Below, piece after piece: positions 13,963 to 20,492 of a DNA stretch of 25,712 bases (the first letter of the stretch is position 1; the number at the start of each line of letters is the position of its first letter). This stretch comes from Lachnospiraceae bacterium UBA1778 (GTDB taxonomy: Bacteria; Bacillota; Clostridia; Lachnospirales; Lachnospiraceae). The DNA is taken from assembly GCA_002315255.1 (NCBI GenBank), contig DCGM01000037.1, positions 1-25,712 on the forward strand, given 5' to 3'. Below the pieces are notes generated by a model. It did no database searches. It saw only the letters and a list, made by a program, of their open reading frames with translations, and was not told where the DNA came from. Position numbers and translations under genes: made by a program.

Positions 13963-14532
13963 ATGAAGAATAAAAAAGTAAAAATCGTTTTAAATTCGCC
14001 TGTCGTGCTGATTTTCTGCGGAATCTGTGTTTTAGCGCTGGTTTTGCAGTATCTGACGAACTCTTATACGACCAGGCTTCTGTTTTCTGTATACCGGGCG
14101 TCACTTCTGGATCCGCTTACTTATGCGCGGTTTTTCCTCCATGTGTGTGGCCATGCGGATGTTTCGCATCTGATCGGAAATATGATGTATATTCTCCTGT
14201 TAGGCCCGATTTTGGAAGAAAAATACGGCTCGCGTGCGATAATCATCGTGATTCTGGTGACCGGACTTGTGACAGGTCTCATTGATTTTATTCTGTTCCC
14301 CCATACTGCGTTTTTAGGTGCGAGCGGCGTTGTATTTGCAATGATTCTTCTGACCGCATCAGTCGGTTTACGGGAGCGCGAAATCCCGCTTACGTTGATT
14401 CTTGTCGCAGTCCTTTACATCGGCAATGAGATTTTCACCGGCATTTTTGTGAATGACAATGTCTCCCAGCTCTCGCATATCGCGGGCGGTATTGTGGGCG
14501 CAGTGCTAGGCTATTTGTGGCGAAAAAAGTAA
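13963..14532 (+). CDS. Rhomboid family intramembrane serine protease
   Basis: The 189-aa membrane protein has about six transmembrane segments. The catalytic serine is Ser121 in GASG (119-122) and the catalytic histidine is His172 in SHIAGG. The oxyanion-associated HxxxN is His69 and Asn73 (HLIGN). Rhomboids cleave single-pass membrane proteins within the bilayer, and the substrate here is unknown. ATG 13963 follows AGAGGAAA at a somewhat long 11 bp and gives a short basic N-terminus before the first membrane segment. The longer frame from 13786 would overlap rsmI by 133 bp and is unlikely. The gene is the last of the operon before the tRNA. Confidence 0.9.
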   Translation: MKNKKVKIVLNSPVVLIFCGICVLALVLQYLTNSYTTRLLFSVYRASLLDPLTYARFFLHVCGHADVSHLIGNMMYILLLGPILEEKYGSRAIIIVILVTGLVTGLIDFILFPHTAFLGASGVVFAMILLTASVGLREREIPLTLILVAVLYIGNEIFTGIFVNDNVSQLSHIAGGIVGAVLGYLWRKK

Positions 14533-14555
14533 ATCAAACTTTTCCGCGTAGATAG

Positions 14556-14584
14556 TTGCATTTTAGCGGATTATGTTGTAAAAT
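14556..14584 (+). promoter_or_regulatory. Promoter of the tRNA-Cys locus
   Basis: TTGCAT (14556-14561) and TAAAAT (14579-14584) are spaced by 17 bp. Transcription would begin near 14591, a few bases before the tRNA-like relic at 14594, and pass through the tRNA to the terminator at 14717-14745. Confidence 0.75.
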
Positions 14585-14593
14585 ACCATTCGT

Positions 14594-14636
14594 GGCGCTA
14601 ATCAGCGTCATGGGACGTAACGAATCTTACGCCTCA
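14594..14636 (+). pseudogene. Shrunken tRNA-Cys-like relic
   Basis: This 43-nt segment starts with GGCG and ends with ACGCCTCA, like the adjoining tRNA-Cys. It shares CATGGG followed by an AAC, then CGAATCT, in the same order as the intact gene, with internal deletions (4 nt between CGAATCT and ACGCCTCA, more in the D region). It ends one base before the intact tRNA. It looks like a decayed tandem duplicate. It can also form small hairpins (CGTAA/TTACG). Confidence 0.5.
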
Positions 14637-14637
14637 A

Positions 14638-14708
14638 GGCGTCTTAGCCAAGTGGTAAGGCATGGGTCTGCAACACCCTGACCGACAGTCCGAATCTGTC
14701 AGACGCCT
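14638..14708 (+). tRNA. tRNA-Cys (anticodon GCA)
   Basis: The sequence folds as a cloverleaf. The acceptor stem GGCGTCT/AGACGCC has 7 perfect pairs and the D-arm is GCC/GGC. The anticodon stem TGGGT/ACCCT holds loop CTGCAAC with GCA at 14670-14672. The variable loop is 4 nt and the T-stem GACAG/CTGTC is perfect. The discriminator is T, as expected for tRNA-Cys, and CCA is not encoded. Two oddities: the T-loop is TCCGAAT, giving C at position 55 where U is nearly universal, and pair 27-43 is T-T. It has its own promoter and terminator and lies between the rhomboid gene and aconitase. Confidence 0.9.
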
Positions 14709-14716
14709 CATTCGAG

Positions 14717-14745
14717 AGCCTCGGGGTAATCCCGAGGCTTTTTTT
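14717..14745 (+). terminator. Rho-independent terminator after tRNA-Cys
   Basis: Stem GCCTCGGG (14718-14725) pairs with CCCGAGGC (14731-14738) across loop GTAAT, extended by an outer A-T pair. A run of seven T follows (14739-14745). It sits 8 bp after the tRNA. Confidence 0.93.
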
Positions 14746-14792
14746 CGTATAAAGCGGAAAATGTGGAAAAGATTGCATATAAGGAGTTTACG

Positions 14793-17099
14793 ATGACGGA
14801 TGCAGTAAAACTTATCGGCAAAAAAGCATATTACCAGGATGGCGCTTTTCAGTACGTCTCCGAAGTGAGTACAGAGGCCGGAGCGTCAAATGAAAAAAGC
14901 TCCGGACAGAATGACACATCCTTTGCGTCCGCCGGCTATCGGAAGACGATGGCGTTTCAGATTCTAAACGCTCACAATCATTCGGGTGACGAGCAGCATC
15001 TGAAGATAAAGTTTGATACGATGGCGTCGCACGACATTACCTATGTGAATATCATTCAGACGGCCCGCGCTTCGGGAATGGAAAAATTCCCGATTCCGTA
15101 TGTCCTGACGAACTGCCATAACTCGCTCTGCGCAGTCGGCGGCACCATCAATGAAGACGACCATGTCTTCGGCCTGACTTGTGCTGAAAAGTACGGCGGG
15201 CTCTTTGTGCCGGCACATATTGCCGTTATTCATCAGTATATGCGCGAGATGTTCGCAGCTGGCGGGAGAATGATTCTGGCGTCCGACTCCCATACGCGGT
15301 ACGGCGCACTCGGAACATTAGCAATCGGCGAGGGCGGCCCGGAGCTCGTAAAACAGCTTCTCGGACAGACCTATGACATTGACCGGCCGCAGGTTGTTGC
15401 GGTTTACCTTCATGGCGAGCTGATGCCCGGCGTAGGTCCGCAGGATGTGGCGATCGCTTTGGTCGGAGCGACATTTGGCAATGGATTTGTAAAGAATAAA
15501 GTGCTTGAATTTGTGGGACCGGGCATTGAGAAAATGTCTGTCGACACGCGAATCGGCATCGATGTTATGACGACAGAAACCACCTGCCTTTCGTCTATCT
15601 GGGAGACGGATGCGAAAGTGGCGGGCTGGCTTACGCTTCACGGCCGCGCGGCTGATTTTGCGGCTATTCATCCGGAGAACGGCGCGCAGTATGATGCGGT
15701 GATCGATATTGATCTTTCGAAGATCGAGCCGATGATTGCGCTTCCTTTCCATCCGAGCAATGCATACACGATCCGCGAACTCCAGGCGAATCCTGCTGAT
15801 ATCCTGAGAGAGACGGAGAAGCTTGCAAAAGTATCGTTTGGCGAGAAAGTGGACTTCCATCTCACGGATAAAATCAAGAATGGTCAGCTATTCGTGGAGC
15901 AGGGCGTGATTGCCGGCTGCGCAGGCGGAGGATTCGAGAATCTCTGTGCGGCAGCGGCAGTTTTAGACGGAAAATCAGTCGGAAATAACGAATTTGCATT
16001 GTCGGTTTATCCGGCATCGCAGCCGGTCTATATGGAGCTTCTGAAGAACGGAAGCGTCGAAAAACTGGTGGAAGCGGGAGTAACCGTTCGGACGGCTTTC
16101 TGCGGACCTTGCTTCGGCGCGGGCGATGTTCCGGCCAATAACGGATTGTCGATCCGGCATTCGACGCGGAACTTCCCGAATCGTGAAGGGTCCAAGGTCC
16201 AAAACGGGCAGATTGCGTCGGTGGCGCTGATGGATGCACGCTCTATCGCGGCAACCGCAGCTAACGGCGGCAGATTAACAGGCGCGACAGAGCTGAATCT
16301 GGACTGGAAGGCGCCGGAGTACCATTTCGACGGGAAGATTTATGAGAACCGCGTCTATAACGGCTGGCAGAATGAAAAGCCGGAAACAGAAATCAAGCGC
16401 GGACCGAATATTGTCGACTGGCCGGAGATGGCAGGGCTTTCTGAGCATCTTATCATGAAAGTGGTATCGGAAATTCATGACCCGGTTACGACAACGGATG
16501 AATTGATTCCGTCCGGCGAAACGTCATCATATCGCTCGAACCCGATCGGCCTTTCGGAGTTCACATTGTCCCGGAAGGATCCGGGGTATGTCGGACGCGC
16601 AAAGGCAGTACGCAGGCTGGAAGAACTTCGAAGCCTCGGGAAAGCGGATCCGGAGTTTGGAAAAGCGGTAGGGATTATTAAGCATGAATTCCCGAAAACA
16701 AATCACGATAATTTTACGATAGGAAGCGTGATATATGCGGTAAAGCCGGGCGATGGCTCCGCGCGAGAGCAGGCAGCTTCCTGCCAGCGAGTGTTAGGCG
16801 GCGTGGCGAATATCGCGAAAGAATACGCGACGAAGCGCTATCGGTCGAATGTGATGAACTGGGGAATGCTTCCGTTCCGGTTTGAAGCGGATGAATTGCC
16901 GTTTGCTCTTGGCGATTATATCTTTGTGCCGGATGTGAAGAAAGCAGTCCGTGAAAAGGCGAAGGAAGTGGCGGCATACCGCGTAGATTCAGAGAAAGGA
17001 TTACTGGTAAAGTTTACGCTTATTCTCGATGACATGACGGATGAAGAACGGGCGATTATCGAGGATGGATGCCTGATCAATTTTAACCGCAGAAAGTAA
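14793..17099 (+). CDS. Aconitate hydratase (aconitase)
   Basis: The 768-aa [4Fe-4S] enzyme isomerises citrate and isocitrate through cis-aconitate. Cluster cysteines can be assigned as Cys265 (TTETTCLSSIW), Cys437 and Cys440 (AFCGPCFGAGD). Other family stretches include LGSDSHTRYGALG-like ASDSHTRYGALG, NFPNREGS and SVALMDARSIAATAAN. The swivel domain follows after about 600. ATG 14793 is chosen because AAGGAG lies 6 bp upstream. A GTG at 14763 would add 10 residues but lacks a ribosome site. Residues about 26-50 form a Ser/Ala/Gly/Asn-rich low-complexity insert before MAFQILNAHN. Citrate synthase and isocitrate dehydrogenase are not adjacent. A terminator follows closely. Confidence 0.93.
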   Translation: MTDAVKLIGKKAYYQDGAFQYVSEVSTEAGASNEKSSGQNDTSFASAGYRKTMAFQILNAHNHSGDEQHLKIKFDTMASHDITYVNIIQTARASGMEKFPIPYVLTNCHNSLCAVGGTINEDDHVFGLTCAEKYGGLFVPAHIAVIHQYMREMFAAGGRMILASDSHTRYGALGTLAIGEGGPELVKQLLGQTYDIDRPQVVAVYLHGELMPGVGPQDVAIALVGATFGNGFVKNKVLEFVGPGIEKMSVDTRIGIDVMTTETTCLSSIWETDAKVAGWLTLHGRAADFAAIHPENGAQYDAVIDIDLSKIEPMIALPFHPSNAYTIRELQANPADILRETEKLAKVSFGEKVDFHLTDKIKNGQLFVEQGVIAGCAGGGFENLCAAAAVLDGKSVGNNEFALSVYPASQPVYMELLKNGSVEKLVEAGVTVRTAFCGPCFGAGDVPANNGLSIRHSTRNFPNREGSKVQNGQIASVALMDARSIAATAANGGRLTGATELNLDWKAPEYHFDGKIYENRVYNGWQNEKPETEIKRGPNIVDWPEMAGLSEHLIMKVVSEIHDPVTTTDELIPSGETSSYRSNPIGLSEFTLSRKDPGYVGRAKAVRRLEELRSLGKADPEFGKAVGIIKHEFPKTNHDNFTIGSVIYAVKPGDGSAREQAASCQRVLGGVANIAKEYATKRYRSNVMNWGMLPFRFEADELPFALGDYIFVPDVKKAVREKAKEVAAYRVDSEKGLLVKFTLILDDMTDEERAIIEDGCLINFNRRK

Positions 17100-17133
17100 A
17101 AAGAAAATCATTTAGAAAAAACTGCATTTAAGA

Positions 17134-17163
17134 AAAGTGCCACAAATCTGTGGCACTTTTTTT
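17134..17163 (+). terminator. Rho-independent terminator after aconitase
   Basis: An 11-bp perfect stem AAAGTGCCACA / TGTGGCACTTT with loop AATC is followed by a T-run through 17163. Because the stem starts with A-rich and ends with T-rich sequence it could also act on the other strand, but no gene faces it. Confidence 0.93.
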
Positions 17164-17228
17164 GAGCAATCTGCTGTGATCTCTGTTCTGAACGTTAAGT
17201 TGCGATTTTCTTATTTGTATTATTTATC

Positions 17229-17257
17229 TTGCAAATGTATGCACAAATTGTTATAAT
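17229..17257 (+). promoter_or_regulatory. Promoter of the DUF5058 operon
   Basis: TTGCAA (17229-17234) and a perfect TATAAT (17252-17257) are separated by 17 bp, in an AT-rich stretch. The leader to the ATG at 17291 is short and carries AGAGGAG. The signal predicts strong, housekeeping-type transcription. Confidence 0.85.
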
Positions 17258-17290
17258 TAACCAATATTATTTTTCAGAGAGGAGTCAATT

Positions 17291-18016
17291 ATGGATAAGA
17301 CATTTAGTATCAACCATCCATTGCTCTTTATCCTGGCAGGCATTTGCGTAGCAGTAGTCATTCTGCAGTCAGTCGTTTTCCTGGTAAGAGCATGGAAACG
17401 CGCGAAAGCTATCGGCTTTACGACGGAAAAATTGAAGGGAATTGCAATTACTTCTGCGCTGTTCTCCATAGCTCCGGCGATCGCCATTGGCATTGGCGTT
17501 TTTACGCTGGTCGGCTCATTGGGACTTCCGCTTCCCTGGGTGCGCCTCAGTGTAGTAGGTGCGCTTACCTATGAGCTGTCAGCTGCGGAAACCGCCGCAG
17601 CAGCTTTAGGAACGAAGCTTGGACAGGTATTTACCGCACAGCAGTTCTCGACGATTGCTTGGACCATGACGGTCGGTATCACGCCAGGAGTTTTCTTGAT
17701 TCCGATTCTCTGCAAACCGATTCTTTCCGGTGTTTCGAAGATTGGACAAACCGATAAAAAGTGGGGCGAACTGTTCGTCAACTCAATCTTTATCGGTCTT
17801 GTAGCAACTTTTGTCGGAAAATCGCTTTCCGGAACTACGGTTTCGACGGAAGGCCTCGTCAGCTCATTAGTCTTAGCGACTTCAGCTGTATTTATGGTCA
17901 TCTGCGGAATTCTGAAGAAGAAACTGAAATGGGAATGGCTCAGTGATTATGCATTGCCGATTTCAATGATTCTTTCGATGGCGTGTGCTATCCTGTACAC
18001 GAATCTTTTAGGTTAA
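17291..18016 (+). CDS. DUF5058 family membrane protein
   Basis: The 241-aa polytopic protein has about seven hydrophobic segments (approximately 10-32, 52-78, 84-105, 118-146, 161-180, 184-207 and 215-239). The segment SIAPAIAIGIGVFTLVGSLGLPLPW followed by RLSVVGALTYELSAAETAA resembles the DUF5058 family as I remember it. Family function is unknown to me. Polar and small residues (Glu, Ser, Gly, Pro) inside segments three and four suggest a transport path. The gene has its own strong promoter and an AGAGGAG site. It is followed after 11 bp by a second membrane gene with a perfect AAGGAGG, so the two are probably subunits of one complex. Transporter is my inference, not a demonstrated role. 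Confidence 0.7.
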   Translation: MDKTFSINHPLLFILAGICVAVVILQSVVFLVRAWKRAKAIGFTTEKLKGIAITSALFSIAPAIAIGIGVFTLVGSLGLPLPWVRLSVVGALTYELSAAETAAAALGTKLGQVFTAQQFSTIAWTMTVGITPGVFLIPILCKPILSGVSKIGQTDKKWGELFVNSIFIGLVATFVGKSLSGTTVSTEGLVSSLVLATSAVFMVICGILKKKLKWEWLSDYALPISMILSMACAILYTNLLG

Positions 18017-18027
18017 GGAGGTGCGCT

Positions 18028-18708
18028 ATGGAAAACAAAGTTATGAATAAAGCTCCGCTTTCTTATACTGATACCGTGCACCGCAAAGGCCGGATCTGGT
18101 TCATCGTCGTTTACTTCTTCATTTATCTGTTCCCGATTGGCGTCAGTATCTTCTTCGATGCTTGGCCGACATGGGAAATGTTTTTCAATGCAGCTATCGG
18201 CGTCGTTCCGACCTACTGGGCAGTTAGCGTCGTCGAAACATTCTCGTATCTGCCGATGTTAGGAGCTGGCGGTTCGTATCTTGGATTTGTCACGGGTAAC
18301 ATGGCGAACCTGAAGGTTCCGGTCGCGTTAAACGCGCTGGATTCTGCAGGCGTGAAACAGGGAACGGAAGAGGGCGATGTCATTGCGACCATCGCGATCG
18401 CCATCAGCTCGATTGTTACAGTTCTCATCATCATCCTGTTCGTCGTCCTCACGGCTCCGCTTACGCCGATTTTCGAGAACCCTGTACTTCAGCCGGCGTT
18501 CGAGAATGTCGTCCCGGCGCTGTTCGGCGGATTGATGATCGTCTTCATCGCGAAATGCCCGAAGGTTGGTGTTCCGGTCGTGTTCCTCGGTGCACTCTTA
18601 TTTATTCTGATTCCGTCACTTTCCGGAATCTTCCCGCTGCTTCTTCCGATTTTTGCAGTACTTGCAATCGTTTTAGCGCGTATCCTTTATAAAAAAGGAA
18701 AAGTCTGA
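18028..18708 (+). CDS. Membrane protein, partner of the DUF5058 protein
   Basis: The 226-aa protein has about seven hydrophobic segments. A 20-residue cytoplasmic-looking N-terminus precedes a first segment at about 24-44. Conserved-looking features are GVVPTYWAVSVVETFSYLP, LGAGGSYLGFVTGN and the polar loop SAGVKQGTEEGDVIAT before the fourth segment. I do not recognise the family with certainty. The acidic VVET and the GAGGSY motif in hydrophobic surroundings are typical of ligand or ion paths. ATG 18028 lies 6 bp after AAGGAGG. An in-frame ATG at 17983 would overlap the previous gene and lacks a site. It is co-transcribed with DUF5058, and the operon ends at a long structured hairpin. Confidence 0.65.
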   Translation: MENKVMNKAPLSYTDTVHRKGRIWFIVVYFFIYLFPIGVSIFFDAWPTWEMFFNAAIGVVPTYWAVSVVETFSYLPMLGAGGSYLGFVTGNMANLKVPVALNALDSAGVKQGTEEGDVIATIAIAISSIVTVLIIILFVVLTAPLTPIFENPVLQPAFENVVPALFGGLMIVFIAKCPKVGVPVVFLGALLFILIPSLSGIFPLLLPIFAVLAIVLARILYKKGKV

Positions 18709-18739
18709 AGCAAAGCAGTTCAGCTAACTGAATAAAAGG

Positions 18740-18822
18740 ATCCCCCTAAGTAAAGGCGCGATTGAATCTACTTGCGAAAGAGCAGGTACGGTTCAGAAAG
18801 CAGAAGCTTAGGGGGATTTTTT
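18740..18822. terminator. Long structured hairpin with T-run between convergent operons
   Basis: Outer arms ATCCCCCTAAG (18740-18750) and CTTAGGGGGAT (18807-18817) pair over 11 bp and are followed by TTTTTT. The 56-nt interior folds further: TTGAATC-TACTTGC pairs with GCAGGTA-C-GGTTCAG (7+7 bp including two wobbles, one bulged C) with a GAAAGA loop, leaving an internal loop of about 10 nt on each side. On the minus strand the outer arm is followed by CCTTTTATT, so it may end both convergent units. The size is unusual for a simple terminator. Confidence 0.75.
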
Positions 18823-18847
18823 ATAAGGTAATCAGTTAGAAAGATTC

Positions 18848-19300
18848 TTATTTAGAAAGATAGAGTTCCAGCAGTTCAGCCGCGTCTCCGATATATCGTT
18901 GGCACGGGCGCTTCCCATAGAAATCAGCAGTCCTCGGAGACGGCTCCGGTGTACTATGTTTGTCGGCCAAGTTTAACAGGTCGCGACAGACCAGCGAGCC
19001 GTTCTTCTTTTCAAAATCAAGGATGACTTCTTGAATGCGTGCATAATGGTCCGCCTTTACGGAACCGGTTTCCGGGGAAGCATACCCATATAAAAGCCCA
19101 AGGACGATTGCGATTCCGCTTACGGCGCCACAGGTTTCGCGGAGCCGGCCGATTCCCCCGCCGAACGAACTGCTTATCTTTAGCAGGCTTTCTCGGTCAA
19201 CCGGGAGCAGATCCGAAAAAGCCAGGACAACCGCCTGGCAGCAATTATACCCTTCTATGAAGTTGTTTTCAGCAGATTCCCGTCTCGTCATTTTTCTCAT
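18848..19300 (-). CDS. C_GCAxxG_C_C family (putative redox) protein
   Basis: The 150-aa protein has the signature of this family (PF09719): adjacent cysteines Cys20-Cys21 (NCCQAV), FGGGIGRLRETCGAVSG with Cys57, then Cys105 (VCRDLL) and Cys133 (RPCQRYIGDAAELL). Members are thought to bind metal or act in redox chemistry, but no reaction is assigned. The start at 19300 is uncertain, because only a weak ribosome site is present and an alternative ATG lies 9 bp inside. It is the last gene of the minus-strand group and faces the DUF5058 operon across the structured hairpin. It is separated by 38 bp from the DHHW gene and may be co-transcribed with it. Confidence 0.88.
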   Translation of the reverse strand: MRKMTRRESAENNFIEGYNCCQAVVLAFSDLLPVDRESLLKISSSFGGGIGRLRETCGAVSGIAIVLGLLYGYASPETGSVKADHYARIQEVILDFEKKNGSLVCRDLLNLADKHSTPEPSPRTADFYGKRPCQRYIGDAAELLELYLSK

Positions 19301-19338
19301 CTTATCTCATGACACTCCGTATTCGTCAGCATCTGGAT

Positions 19339-20478
19339 TTACTTGTCATTCTTTAAAACCATCTTCAGGCTGGTATCCTGCGAAAGCGTGCTGGCATTAT
19401 AAAGGAAAAGCACGTCGGTCTTTCCGCTTCCGATGAGCAATGCGTCGAGGTCATCGTAGTAATACCGCGGATCGATAACAATAATTTTAGAATACTCATG
19501 AAGCAGATACGGGACCACCGCGTTTGCATAGGAATCCTTAATGAGAATAAGCGTCCTATCTGTACCGGCGGTTGTTTCGATATCGATTCTGGAATGGTTG
19601 CCGCCGAAGAAAATCTGATATGGATCGTCTGTTTCGAGAGCCGATGTTTCATAAACTGAAGCGGAACGGCGCTGGTCGTCTGCGTAGAAAACCGTATAGA
19701 CCAGGTCGTCGTCTGGAGAATCCGGGAAATAAAGCTCAATCGTATCCGGAGAACTCACACGGAATCCGGACTTGGAGGCTAAGGAGCCCAAGAATTCATT
19801 ACAGACGGTGCGAGGGGTAAAATTCGGAAGGACAGTAAAGGACATTGCGGCAGCGGCTTCGCGGTAGGCGATATTTGCCCCGGCCCCGGTCCAATGATGA
19901 TCCGTGTCATAGTAAAGCGAAACGGAATCTTCTGCGGAAAAAGCATTGCGGACGTCAATAATCGTCGCATCTTCCGAAAGCAGCGAGAAGAAATGGTCGA
20001 GATAAGCGTTCTGGTCACCGGTGATCGCATGGGCAGGAAGCTTATCAGCATAAACAGAAACTGCGGTTGGCGCAATCAGGAAATAAGCCGAAACCGCAGG
20101 ATGCCGATCCAGAAAAGCATTGATCTCAGCCGTAGTGTCGAGAAGATTCTGCTCATCGTAGGAGGAAAAGGACTCTATGAGCGACCCGTCCGAGCAGCGG
20201 TAAACACCCTGGGATTCTTTCTGGCCGAGGAACTCTAAAACAGAGACTTTCATGGTCATAAAGAAATCTCGGAACGGGAACTGATCCGCTTCATAGGACT
20301 CCATTTTATCCATAAAAGAACCGTTCGAAAGAGACTCAAACGAGAATACCGGGAAAGAAGCGAGATTCCGTTTTTCAGTTGAAGAGTATGTCCGATCCGG
20401 CTGAATAAAGGAGTAGACAGTTCCCCCAAGAATAAACAGGGAGAAAAGGACGGCCAGAATCGCTTTCCAAACTTTCAT
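19339..20478 (-). CDS. DHHW-family protein (AlgJ/AlgX-like)
   Basis: The 379-aa protein has an N-terminal signal anchor (about residues 5-25), placing the rest outside the membrane. The name-giving motif is DTDHHW at 191-196, and the paired serine lies in LILIKDSYANAVVP (Ser316), the arrangement of SGNH-like acyl-handling domains related to alginate acetylation proteins AlgJ/AlgX. It follows the MBOAT gene by 14 bp, with AAAGGAGG just after the MBOAT stop. The likely role is completing transfer of acetyl or another acyl group to a secreted polymer together with the MBOAT protein. The acceptor is unknown, since no polymer-synthesis genes are in the window. Confidence 0.9.
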   Translation of the reverse strand: MKVWKAILAVLFSLFILGGTVYSFIQPDRTYSSTEKRNLASFPVFSFESLSNGSFMDKMESYEADQFPFRDFFMTMKVSVLEFLGQKESQGVYRCSDGSLIESFSSYDEQNLLDTTAEINAFLDRHPAVSAYFLIAPTAVSVYADKLPAHAITGDQNAYLDHFFSLLSEDATIIDVRNAFSAEDSVSLYYDTDHHWTGAGANIAYREAAAAMSFTVLPNFTPRTVCNEFLGSLASKSGFRVSSPDTIELYFPDSPDDDLVYTVFYADDQRRSASVYETSALETDDPYQIFFGGNHSRIDIETTAGTDRTLILIKDSYANAVVPYLLHEYSKIIVIDPRYYYDDLDALLIGSGKTDVLFLYNASTLSQDTSLKMVLKNDK

Positions 20479-20492
20479 TCATGCCTCCTTTC

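Noticed and set aside
15318..15860. 180-aa minus-strand ORF inside aconitase
   Set aside because: It is antisense to a conserved enzyme and has basic low-similarity composition with no supporting signals.
18740..18822. Insertion sequence or integron attC at the structured hairpin
   Set aside because: There is no transposase or integrase, no target-site duplication that I can see, and its T-run and position between convergent genes fit termination better.
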